The notes beneath the pieces are model-generated. The model worked only from the letters and a program-made list of their open reading frames with translations, had not been told where the DNA came from and made no database searches. From NCBI GenBank assembly GCA_002505805.1, contig DAWB01000010.1:1-6649 (forward strand): a DNA stretch of 6,649 bases, in the 5' to 3' direction. The position numbers and the translations under genes were made by a program. This stretch comes from Methanosaeta sp. UBA80 (GTDB lineage Archaea > Halobacteriota > Methanosarcinia > Methanotrichales > Methanotrichaceae). Shown here piece by piece: positions 1 through 4,831 of the stretch; positions within the stretch are counted from its first letter, which is position 1; every line of letters begins with the position of its first letter.

Positions 1-491
1 TCAGCCTTTCCGGTCTGGAGCGGCTGGAAGAGGCTTTGGAGGCGGCTAAAGAGGCGGCTGACATCCGCCGAAAGCTGGCCGAGAAAAATCCCCAGGCATT
101 CCTGCCCTACCTGGCCATGAGCCTGAACAACCTGGGCAGCATGCTTTCCGATCTGGGCTGGCGGGAAGAGGCTCTGGTGGCGGCTAAAGAGGCGGCTGAC
201 AGCTATCGAAAGCTGGCCGAGAATAATTCCCAGGCATTCCTGCCCGACCTGGCCATGAGCCTGGGAACCTATGGAAATGCTCTGCTGGGCCTGGAGAAAT
301 ATGAAGAAGCAGTACGGACCTTCTCAGAGGGGCTGGAGCTTCTGGCACCCTTCTTCCATAAGCTGCCCCAGGCGTTCGGCAGGTTGGCAGGAGCTTTGAA
401 GCGGGATTATATCGATGCCTGCCAGAAGGCCGGGCGGGAGCCGGACGGGGATCTAATGAGCCGGTTCGGTGGAGGGCTCGATAATAATTAG
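1..491 (+). CDS. Tetratricopeptide-repeat protein, C-terminal part (5' end outside window)
   Basis: The reading frame is open from the left edge (first full codon at 3) to TAG at 489-491, so the start lies outside; the TTG at 36 is internal. About 162 residues are visible. They hold a 46-residue repeat (EAAKEAAD..RKLAE.N.QAFLP.LAMSL pattern) in one full and one partial copy, followed by a more diverged TPR pair (GLEKYEEAVRTFSEGLELL) and a short charged tail. Alternating small and hydrophobic residues give the TPR helix-turn-helix signature. Such arrays are protein-protein interaction scaffolds; the N-terminal part that might carry an effector domain (CHAT or NB-ARC-like in many relatives) is not visible, so no function is assigned. 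The repeat is also conserved at DNA level (period 138 nt), suggesting recent duplication or gene conversion. No signal peptide or membrane segment is seen in this portion. Confidence 0.85.
   Translation, partial: SLSGLERLEEALEAAKEAADIRRKLAEKNPQAFLPYLAMSLNNLGSMLSDLGWREEALVAAKEAADSYRKLAENNSQAFLPDLAMSLGTYGNALLGLEKYEEAVRTFSEGLELLAPFFHKLPQAFGRLAGALKRDYIDACQKAGREPDGDLMSRFGGGLDNN
41..264 (+). repeat. 138-nt tandem repeat inside the TPR gene (1.6 copies seen)
   Basis: The 20-nt block at 41-60 recurs exactly at 179-198, and catgagcctg at 116-125 recurs at 254-263, both at 138-nt spacing. The intervening DNA is nearly identical up to about 264, then diverges. The unit equals 46 codons, one TPR-type helical repeat. 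More copies probably lie left of the window. Confidence 0.8.
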
Positions 492-559
492 CTTGCATCA
501 CTTGAAGGAGGCCGGCTGCCGAAAAAGCTTCACTCAAGACACTGCCCAAGCCAGAAAGC

Positions 560-826
560 CTAGAGCGATTCGAAATAGGCGCGATCGTGATGATCGAAGT
601 TCAGAAGTACAATCTTTTCGTCTTCAACCAAGTAGATGACCACCCAATTTCCGACGTGGGTGCTCATCATGCCTGCCAGATTGTGACTGAGCGTCTCGCC
701 GATGAAGGGATTGTCGCATATCTCTTTTAGCTTTTTGTAGACACGATCCCGCAAAACATGGTCCTTTTTGGTGATCCGCTGAAAGTTCTTCTCGAACCTG
801 GGGGTCAGGCGCAGGATATACGCCAT
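560..826 (-). CDS. RelE/ParE-superfamily toxin (putative mRNA interferase)
   Basis: This 88-aa protein has the RelE-fold layout: an N-terminal strand (YILRLTPRFEKNFQRI), two basic helices (residues about 10-38, KKDHVLRDRVYKKLKEI), the NPF turn at 39-41, then the C-terminal strands (VGNWVVIYLVEDEKIVLLNFDHHDRAY, 58-84). Family members are ribosome-dependent mRNA endonucleases or gyrase poisons neutralised by an antitoxin encoded just upstream; here a 50-aa gene ends 6 nt before this ATG. The usual arginines of the SIRVGDYRIIY strand are replaced (H57 and V62), while H79, H80, R82 and Y84 near the C-terminus could supply catalytic groups. Activity is therefore uncertain and the subfamily (RelE, YoeB, HigB or ParE) is not resolved. 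Length is normal, with no frameshift. No strong Shine-Dalgarno is seen, so translation probably depends on coupling to the antitoxin. Confidence 0.75.
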   Translation of the reverse strand: MAYILRLTPRFEKNFQRITKKDHVLRDRVYKKLKEICDNPFIGETLSHNLAGMMSTHVGNWVVIYLVEDEKIVLLNFDHHDRAYFESL

Positions 827-832
827 CGGCTG

Positions 833-985
833 TCAGAGCTTCTCTAAATAGGCCTTTAGGTCATCAACGCTCTCGAAGCTCTTGCCTTTGCCGGCTCGAT
901 GCTCGGCCAGTCCCTCAAGTGATCCTGCCACTATCTTGAGGTCGTCCTCAACCGAGAGAGACTGCTTCTTGCTTTCTGCTGCCAT
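833..985 (-). CDS. Small antitoxin of the RelE-like module (50 aa)
   Basis: The frame runs from ATG at 985-983 to TGA at 835-833 and encodes 50 residues beginning MAAESKKQSLSVEDDLKIVAG and ending FESVDDLKAYLEKL. The acidic, leucine-rich C-terminal helix is the typical toxin-wrapping tail of RelB/YefM-type antitoxins. No clear DNA-binding domain fits in the short N-terminal half, so autoregulation may need the complex or may be absent. It ends 6 nt before the RelE-like gene in the same direction, the normal antitoxin-first order. A TATA-like GCTTATAG (1011-1018, minus strand) is centred about 29 nt before the ATG, implying a leader of only a few nucleotides. Assignment rests on position and tail composition rather than on a recognised family. 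Confidence 0.65.
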   Translation of the reverse strand: MAAESKKQSLSVEDDLKIVAGSLEGLAEHRAGKGKSFESVDDLKAYLEKL

Positions 986-1010
986 GATACCAACTCTCTC
1001 TCTCGCCAGG

Positions 1011-1018
1011 CTATAAGC
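1011..1018 (-). promoter_or_regulatory. Probable TATA box of the RelE-like module
   Basis: On the minus strand the sequence reads GCTTATAG, centred about 29 nt upstream of the antitoxin ATG (985). At the usual archaeal distance of 25-27 nt this puts transcription start within about 4 nt of the start codon. The same AT-rich core could also be read on the plus strand toward vapB, with a leader of about 50 nt. Confidence 0.4.
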
Positions 1019-1092
1019 ATTGCGAATACCTTAGGTGGTTAGGCCATCGCATCTTGGAAAAGTGTAAAGCCATTAAACATAAACATTCTATC

Positions 1093-1323
1093 ATGACTAC
1101 AACCAGTGTGTATACAATTCGCATTCCCTCCCAGGTCCGTCAGATGATGGATGAGATGAAGGAGATCAACTGGCAGTCCGAGATCAGGCAGGCTGTGGAA
1201 GATCTGGTGCGGGAGCGGCGACGTGAGAGGCTCCTCTCAGAAGCTGGTGAGGTCAGAAAGGCAACCAAGAACATCGGCATCAGTGCATCAGAGCTTATCA
1301 GAGAGGACCGGGATGCGAGATAG
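1093..1323 (+). CDS. vapB: VapB-type antitoxin (ribbon-helix-helix-like)
   Basis: This 76-aa protein has an N-terminal strand VYTIRIPSQVRQMMDEM (residues 6-22), followed by the helix NWQSEIRQAVEDLVRERRRERLL (about 26-48). That is the layout of the MetJ/Arc ribbon-helix-helix fold used by archaeal VapB proteins to bind their own operator. The remaining charged tail (GEVRKATKNIGISASELIREDRDAR) is the expected VapC-binding region. I chose ATG 1093 rather than TTG 1054, because 1054 only adds a non-conserved basic stretch. GTG 1108 is also possible, lying about 29 nt after an AT-rich ATTAAACATAAA. No Shine-Dalgarno precedes 1093. The gene overlaps vapC by 11 nt, the classic translationally coupled arrangement. 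Confidence 0.82.
   Translation: MTTTSVYTIRIPSQVRQMMDEMKEINWQSEIRQAVEDLVRERRRERLLSEAGEVRKATKNIGISASELIREDRDAR
1302..1307 (+). promoter_or_regulatory. Shine-Dalgarno of vapC, inside vapB
   Basis: AGAGGA lies 5 nt before ATG 1313. It fixes the vapC start at 1313 instead of the in-frame upstream GTG/ATG-type codons beginning at 1223, and it lies within the last codons of vapB. Confidence 0.65.
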
Positions 1324-1720
1324 AGCAGTTCTTGACTCCGGGGTGATCTTCGCCATCTTCTTTGAAGAGGCGGCATCGGAGAGAGCGGCCAGAGCTGCCG
1401 GAGAGTACCGTCCCATCACCCTGGATCTGGCTGTCTCTGAGGTGGGAAATGCCGCCTGGAAGAGAGTAGCTTTTTTCCAGGAAAGAGAGGATGCGGCCCG
1501 CCTCTCCCTCTCCAAATGTCTGGAATTCATAGCCTCCTGTGCCTTAATCCGCTCCTCGGATCTGGCCGCCCAGGCATTTGAGATCTCCCTGGAGACCAAA
1601 ACCACATTTTACGACAGCCTCTTCCTGGCCGCAGCTGTTCAGGAGAATGTGCCTCTCCTCACCCTGGATAAAAAAATGTGCCAGTCAGCCGGGACAAAAT
1701 ATAATGTCCAGATGCTTTAG
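1313..1720 (+). CDS. vapC: VapC-type PIN-domain ribonuclease toxin
   Basis: This 135-aa protein spans a full PIN domain. The four acidic Mg2+-binding residues are all in place: D8 in VLDSGVI, E43 in AVSEVGNAAWK, D101 in TTFYDSLFLAAA and D119 in PLLTLDKKM. Family members are site-specific endoribonucleases acting on tRNA or rRNA, inhibited by the cognate VapB. The frame could be extended upstream to 1223, but that would bury most of vapB. ATG 1313 with AGAGGA five nt upstream and the 11-nt overlap with vapB is preferred. Length is typical for VapC (about 130-140 aa) and nothing suggests inactivation. The gene ends 16 nt from the convergent end of the 1737-2081 gene, so readthrough antisense to that gene is possible. 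Confidence 0.92.
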   Translation: MRDRAVLDSGVIFAIFFEEAASERAARAAGEYRPITLDLAVSEVGNAAWKRVAFFQEREDAARLSLSKCLEFIASCALIRSSDLAAQAFEISLETKTTFYDSLFLAAAVQENVPLLTLDKKMCQSAGTKYNVQML

Positions 1721-1736
1721 CTATCCTGGCTTCTCA

Positions 1737-2081
1737 TCACCCGCACGCCCCTCCTTCCTCATAGCTCTCCCGCAGGCTGTCCGCCATTTCCTCCCCCAGC
1801 CTCTGCCCGGCCCGGACGAAGAAGGCCTCGGCGAACTCCGGCCTCAGGCCGCCGATGCCCTCCTCTCCCTGCAAGATCATGTCCGCCAAATAGCGTATAT
1901 CCTGGTCAGGGAGACTCTTCAGCCTCTGCTCGAACTCCTGGAGGCTGCGGGAGTAGTGATTGGCCACCGGCGGCAGGATGTTCATGTATTCGATGACCAT
2001 TCCCTTCTTCTGCAGGGCCTCCAGCTCCGGAACCAGCTTGAATAAGACCTGCAGGTCCCTCTCATTCAGATCTCTGGCCAT
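1737..2081 (-). CDS. Uncharacterised 114-aa protein after cutA
   Basis: I do not recognise this family. The 114 residues (from ATG 2081; a TTG at 2087 would add two) are predicted mostly helical and soluble. An amphipathic start (LNERDLQVLFKLVPELEALQKKG) leads to a conserved-looking MNILPPVANHYSRSLQEF segment around 33-50 and an acidic helix (PDQDIRYLADMIL), and the tail is Gly/Glu-rich with a single Cys next to the C-terminus. No signal peptide, membrane segment or catalytic motif is visible. It follows cutA by 31 nt on the same strand. That gap contains a TATATTT box centred 25 nt before ATG 2081 and no Shine-Dalgarno, so it may have its own leaderless transcript besides operon readthrough. 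It is a real gene by codon quality and by the antisense frame being poor. Confidence 0.65.
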   Translation of the reverse strand: MARDLNERDLQVLFKLVPELEALQKKGMVIEYMNILPPVANHYSRSLQEFEQRLKSLPDQDIRYLADMILQGEEGIGGLRPEFAEAFFVRAGQRLGEEMADSLRESYEEGGACG

Positions 2082-2102
2082 GCTCAAAAAATAGTGCTCT
2101 CG

Positions 2103-2109
2103 AAATATA
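2103..2109 (-). promoter_or_regulatory. TATA box for a leaderless transcript of the 114-aa gene
   Basis: The minus strand reads CCTATATTTCG, with the TATATTT core centred 25 nt before the A of ATG 2081. Its position between cutA and the next start, plus the absence of a Shine-Dalgarno, supports initiation at or next to the start codon. Confidence 0.45.
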
Positions 2110-2112
2110 GGC

Positions 2113-2433
2113 TTAACCTACAGAGCGGGCCAGCCAGTCCAGATAGGGCTTGTGGCCTTCCGCCACCGGCAGGGCTATGATCTCGGGAAGGGAGTAGCTG
2201 TGCAGCTCTACAATCCGCTTTCTCAGCGCCTCGAAGCGGCCTCTCGTGGTCTTGATGATCAAAAGCGCCTCTGGATCCTGGTTGACCTTGCCCTCCCAGA
2301 TGTAACAGGAGCGGACAGATGCGATGTTCACGCAGGCGGCAAGCCCCTCCTCTACCAGGGCCCTGGCCAGAGCATCCCCCTCCTCCGGAGAAGCGGTGCA
2401 GTAGACCCCCAGCAGATCCGTCTCAGCGCCCAT
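2113..2433 (-). CDS. cutA: CutA1 divalent-cation tolerance protein
   Basis: This 106-aa protein matches the whole CutA1 family. It has an N-terminal strand GVYCTASPEEGDALARALVEEGLAACVNI (9-37), the hallmark VRSCYIWEGK (40-49), EALLIIKTTRGRFEALRKRI (55-74), then the signature LHSYSLPEIIALPVAEGHKPYLDWL (77-101). CutA1 forms a very stable, PII-like ferredoxin-fold trimer in the cytosol. It is linked to copper/divalent metal tolerance, though its biochemical role remains unsettled. Conserved C34 and C43 may bind metal. The ATG at 2433 overlaps the end of moaE by 11 nt, and a GGGTGG is placed 6 nt before it, so it is probably co-translated with moaE. The placement beside molybdopterin synthase suggests metal or thiol-related co-regulation, but this is inference. 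Confidence 0.95.
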   Translation of the reverse strand: MGAETDLLGVYCTASPEEGDALARALVEEGLAACVNIASVRSCYIWEGKVNQDPEALLIIKTTRGRFEALRKRIVELHSYSLPEIIALPVAEGHKPYLDWLARSVG

Positions 2434-2827
2434 GTCCTTCCACCCAGTGACCGCCGCTATCAGACGATATCTCTTTCTTCCAGAGTGGAGCCCGGGCCTT
2501 CAGCTCCTCCAGTATGTAGCGGCAGCCGGAGAAGGCCTCCTCCCGGTGCGCCGCGGAGCAGACTATAGCCAGGATGCTCTCCCCCACGGCAAGCCTCCCG
2601 GTGCGGTGAGATACCTCAGCCGCCGTGAGGGAGAAGCGGCTCATGGCCTCCTGGCGGATGGCCTCCATCTCTGAGAGGGCAGGATCCCGAAAGGCCTCCA
2701 CCTCCATCCCCAGGATGCCGTCGTCCCTCACCGTGCCCAGAAAGCTCACCACTGCTCCTGCCTCATTGCGCCTGACCCTTTGGATCATCCGGTCCAGGGA
2801 GATCTCCTCCTCGCCTATCTCAATCAC
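2423..2827 (-). CDS. moaE: Molybdopterin synthase catalytic (large) subunit MoaE
   Basis: This 134-aa protein starts at GTG 2827, 2 nt after the moaD stop, with a GGGGG in the end of moaD six nt upstream. It carries the MoaE fold: GAVVSFLGTVRDD (24-36), HRTGRLAVGESILAIV (74-89), then the active-site block AAHREEAFSGC (92-102), LKARAPLWKKE (109-119) and HWVEG near the C-terminus. H94/R95, K110 and K117 align with the E. coli residues H103/R104, K119 and K126, so it should be active. With thiocarboxylated MoaD it inserts two sulfurs into precursor Z (cPMP) to make molybdopterin, the ligand for Mo or W in formylmethanofuran dehydrogenase and other enzymes. The usual MoaD partner is immediately upstream. 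No fusion to MobB or MoaD, seen in some archaea, is present. Confidence 0.96.
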   Translation of the reverse strand: MIEIGEEEISLDRMIQRVRRNEAGAVVSFLGTVRDDGILGMEVEAFRDPALSEMEAIRQEAMSRFSLTAAEVSHRTGRLAVGESILAIVCSAAHREEAFSGCRYILEELKARAPLWKKEISSDSGGHWVEGHGR

Positions 2828-2829
2828 AG

Positions 2830-3108
2830 CTAGCCCCCTGCCAGGGGGGGGAAGATGGCCAGCTCATCCCCCTCCACCAGAATCCGGGAGAGATCCCTCT
2901 CCGGATCGATCCTCTTGCGGTTGACCATGAGCAGAACATAATCGCGCAAAATCCCGCTGGGCTCGAATGCCGCCTCCCTGAATCCGGGGACAATTGAGGC
3001 CAGCTCGTCCAGCAAATCTTTCACGCTGGCCTCCTCTTCCAGCTCCACCTCTCGCTCTCTTCCCAGAATCCCCCCAAAGGCGGCAAAGGCCAGGACCTTG
3101 ATCTTCAT
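2830..3108 (-). CDS. moaD: MoaD-type ubiquitin-fold sulfur carrier
   Basis: This 92-aa protein has the beta-grasp layout: KIKVLAFAAFGGILG (2-16), an acidic strand REREVELEE, the helix SVKDLLDELASIVPGF (28-43), VLLMVNRKRID (58-68), and the hallmark VEGDELAIFPPLAGG at the end. The C-terminal Gly91-Gly92 is the site of adenylation and thiocarboxylation by an E1-like enzyme, after which it donates sulfur to MoaE. In Haloferax, comparable proteins (SAMP1) also act as ubiquitin-like modifiers, so a dual role is possible. It lies between DUF1894 (14 nt upstream) and moaE (2 nt downstream). No strong Shine-Dalgarno is seen, so coupling to DUF1894 translation is likely. Length is slightly above bacterial MoaD (about 81 aa), typical of archaeal ones. 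Confidence 0.93.
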   Translation of the reverse strand: MKIKVLAFAAFGGILGREREVELEEEASVKDLLDELASIVPGFREAAFEPSGILRDYVLLMVNRKRIDPERDLSRILVEGDELAIFPPLAGG

Positions 3109-3122
3109 CTCTTTGCCCGCGC

Positions 3123-3491
3123 CTATTTCCTGTAGATATCGGCAAAGCTGGCTAGAGGACTGCTGGACTCGGCCTTGGCTTTATCTGCTTTCTTGAGGGA
3201 GCCCTTGACCTTCCTGGCCTCATTCTCCCTCAGCCGGGCTATCTCCTCATCCGAGTCCAGTCCCATGACGAAGGTACCATGGCAGGGCTTGACATAGGTG
3301 AAGAGCAGCTCTTTTCCGCGCACTCCCATGGCCACGGGAGGAATTCCAATGATATAATAGTCCTTGAAGATCCTGTAGCCGGGATCGACATAGTAGACCT
3401 CCTCAGAGTTCTTTTCTATGTACTCCCTGGCCTCCTTGAATGAGGTCCTCTCCAGATACAGCCTGTACTTTAACTGCTCGATGCAGCTCAT
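3123..3491 (-). CDS. DUF1894-family methanogen protein
   Basis: This 122-aa protein is recognised as DUF1894, known to me only from methanogens and of unknown function. Visible features are a helical start with C3 (MSCIEQLKYRLYLERTSF), a central beta-rich part (EVYYVDPGYRIFKDYYIIGIPPVAMGV, about 31-57), then the notable KPCHGTF motif with adjacent C70 and H71. A basic, Ser/Lys-rich, probably flexible tail follows (about 93-122, ending FADIYRK). No membrane segment is seen. The ATG sits in an ATGA overlap with the DUF1890 stop, and AAGGTGG (3496-3502) lies 4 nt before it, so the two proteins are tightly co-translated and probably partners. moaD follows 14 nt later. C70-H71 could be a metal or thiol site, which is inference. 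Confidence 0.9.
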   Translation of the reverse strand: MSCIEQLKYRLYLERTSFKEAREYIEKNSEEVYYVDPGYRIFKDYYIIGIPPVAMGVRGKELLFTYVKPCHGTFVMGLDSDEEIARLRENEARKVKGSLKKADKAKAESSSPLASFADIYRK

Positions 3492-3937
3492 AGCGCCACC
3501 TTGTCTATCTTGTTCTTGAGCGGAGCTGGGTTATGAGTTGCCACAGCCACGATCTTCTCCGCCGGATAGTCTATGCTCTCTCCCAAAGCCTCGGCATTCT
3601 TGCCGAATACAACCGCGAAGAGCCTGGCATGGGAGATGGCGGAAAAGGTCGCCCCATAGGTCATACCGGCATCGCTGTGCATAAAGGCGAAACAGATATC
3701 ATAGTCATATTTCTTCTCCACTATATCCGCGATTGTCTGGTCCAAATCTGCCATCTTCTGCACATAATAGCTTTCCGGATCGGCCACCTTCAGCAGCTTG
3801 ACCGGGGCATTGGTCCCGGCCACAGTCACATCCCAGCCCGCCTTCTTCAGCTTATGGGCCAGATAGATTACCGTGCTGATCTGCACCGGTACCTCCGGGC
3901 AGCCCATAACCAGCAGCGCGCTCTTGCTTTGGCTCAT
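3488..3937 (-). CDS. DUF1890-family methanogen protein
   Basis: This 149-aa protein is recognised as DUF1890, an alpha/beta domain found in methanogens with no assigned reaction. It opens with a hydrophobic strand and glycine-cysteine loop (ALLVMGCPEVPVQ, C13), followed by helix IYLAHKLKKAG, strand DVTVAGTNAPVKLLKVADP, a helix about 60-76, strand ICFAFMHSDAG (81-91), HARLFAVVFG (103-112) and the end KIVAVATHNPAPLKNKI. The strand-helix alternation suggests a Rossmann- or DsrE-like sheet. C13, C82, H87, D89, H103 and H135 are candidate functional residues. GGATGTGA three nt before ATG 3937, one mismatch from the archaeal GGAGGTGA, fixes the start. It is first in the unit that continues through DUF1894, moaD, moaE and cutA, so a role in sulfur-carrier chemistry is plausible but unproven. 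Confidence 0.9.
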   Translation of the reverse strand: MSQSKSALLVMGCPEVPVQISTVIYLAHKLKKAGWDVTVAGTNAPVKLLKVADPESYYVQKMADLDQTIADIVEKKYDYDICFAFMHSDAGMTYGATFSAISHARLFAVVFGKNAEALGESIDYPAEKIVAVATHNPAPLKNKIDKVAL

Positions 3938-3940
3938 ATT

Positions 3941-3948
3941 TCACATCC
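3941..3948 (-). promoter_or_regulatory. Shine-Dalgarno of the DUF1890 gene
   Basis: GGATGTGA (minus strand) differs at one base from GGAGGTGA, the complement of the archaeal 16S 3' end, and lies 3 nt before ATG 3937. It shows that this gene is translated from a leadered mRNA. Confidence 0.65.
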
Positions 3949-3960
3949 CTTGGCCATGAT

Positions 3961-3980
3961 CATATTTATTGCTATTAATA
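3961..3980 (-). promoter_or_regulatory. Probable promoter (TATA region) of the DUF1890-moaD-moaE unit
   Basis: The 123-nt gap between the E1-like gene and DUF1890 has an AT-rich stretch reading TATTAATAGC then AATAAATATG on the minus strand. TATTAATA (3973-3980), with initiation about 25 nt downstream near 3951, would leave a short leader containing the Shine-Dalgarno. AATAAATA is too close to leave that site in the mRNA. An 8-bp inverted repeat (TTGATGAT at 3990-3997, ATCATCAA at 4053-4060) flanks the upstream part and could be chance. Confidence 0.5.
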
Positions 3981-4060
3981 CCCATTATCTTGATGATCGT
4001 TTACCCATCTTCCCGCGCTCTTATCCATTTTCCGCATTCAGCCTTTTGAGCTATCATCAA

Positions 4061-4831
4061 CTATGCATCCCTTCCCAGCCCCCGGCACTCCCGGCAATAA
4101 GGACTGGGCTCATAAGAGACCTCCTCCAGGCAGCCCTCCAGGCCATCCCAGAGCATCAGACGGTTCTTTAATAACCTGCCCTTCCCGGTGACATACTTTA
4201 TCGCCTCAGTCACCTCAATGGAGCCTATCACCCCGCAGGTGCTGCCTATGGCCGGTGCAGTGGCGGGTGGAGGAGCGCGAGGAAATAGGCAGGAGAGGCA
4301 GGCGGTTTTTCCGGGAATAATAGTGGTGGCCTGACCTTGATAGCCGCTGATGGCACCGTGGAATAGGGGGATGGCCCTTTTCAGGGCGGCCCGGTTGAGC
4401 AGATATCGGGATGGAAAGCTGTCCATGCCGTCCATGATCATATCGCAGCCCTGCAGCAGATCATCGACATTCTCCTCAGAGATCCTCTCCACCACCGCCT
4501 CCACCTCTATCTCGGGATTGATGCCCGCCAGGGAATCATAGGCAGAGAGGGCTTTAGCCCGGCCCAGGTCGGCCTGAGCATGCAGGATCTGGCGGTTGAG
4601 GTTGGATAGCTCCACCACATCGCAGTCGACGATCCGGATCCTGCCGAAGCCTGCTGCGGCCATATAAAAGGCAATGGCTGATCCCAGGCCTCCCGCTCCG
4701 GCGATTAAAACTCGGGTGCTCTTCAGCTTCTTCTGCCCCTCTTCTCCAAAGAGCAGGATCTGTCGGGCATACCTTCCCCTATTTCCGTCTCCGAGCATCT
4801 CTCCTCTCATCGAGCTATAGTCTTCCTTCAT
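4061..4831 (-). CDS. E1-like adenylyltransferase, HesA/MoeB/ThiF family
   Basis: This 256-aa protein is a single-domain E1-like activator. Visible elements in order are YARQILLFGEEGQKKL (21-36), the nucleotide-binding loop GAGGLGS (45-51), IVDCDVVELSNLNRQILH (67-84, with R80), MDGMDSFPSRYLLN (133-146, with D137), zinc ligands C178/C181 and C246/C249, and the catalytic-loop cysteine C199 in STCGVIG. It adenylates the C-terminal glycine of ubiquitin-fold proteins such as MoaD or ThiS using ATP, as a first step to thiocarboxylate formation or conjugation. There is no C-terminal rhodanese domain, so sulfur must come from another source. ATG 4831 overlaps the stop of the upstream Gly-Gly protein as ATGA; M8 or M12 are alternative starts. 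Both Gly-Gly proteins encoded here are plausible substrates. HesA, MoeB, ThiF and UbaA cannot be separated by eye. Confidence 0.95.
   Translation of the reverse strand: MKEDYSSMRGEMLGDGNRGRYARQILLFGEEGQKKLKSTRVLIAGAGGLGSAIAFYMAAAGFGRIRIVDCDVVELSNLNRQILHAQADLGRAKALSAYDSLAGINPEIEVEAVVERISEENVDDLLQGCDMIMDGMDSFPSRYLLNRAALKRAIPLFHGAISGYQGQATTIIPGKTACLSCLFPRAPPPATAPAIGSTCGVIGSIEVTEAIKYVTGKGRLLKNRLMLWDGLEGCLEEVSYEPSPYCRECRGLGRDA

Noticed and set aside
184..549. 121-codon minus-strand frame across the TPR gene
   Set aside because: Arg/Pro-rich translation antisense to a clear TPR repeat; a shadow of the GC-rich coding strand.
492..559. AAGGAGG at 504-510 as a ribosome site for a small gene
   Set aside because: No start codon with an open frame follows at a suitable distance before the end of the RelE-like gene.
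1578..2045. 155-codon + strand frame spanning vapC and the 114-aa gene
   Set aside because: It crosses the vapC stop in another frame and runs antisense to the 1737-2081 gene with no start signal; proline-rich shadow.
2152..2924. Several + strand frames of 80-138 codons
   Set aside because: All are antisense to cutA, moaE and moaD, whose catalytic and signature residues are intact.
3533..4171. 212-codon open frame on the + strand
   Set aside because: It lies antisense to DUF1890, its promoter and the end of the E1-like gene; the translation is low-complexity and matches no fold, while the minus-strand genes are clear family members.
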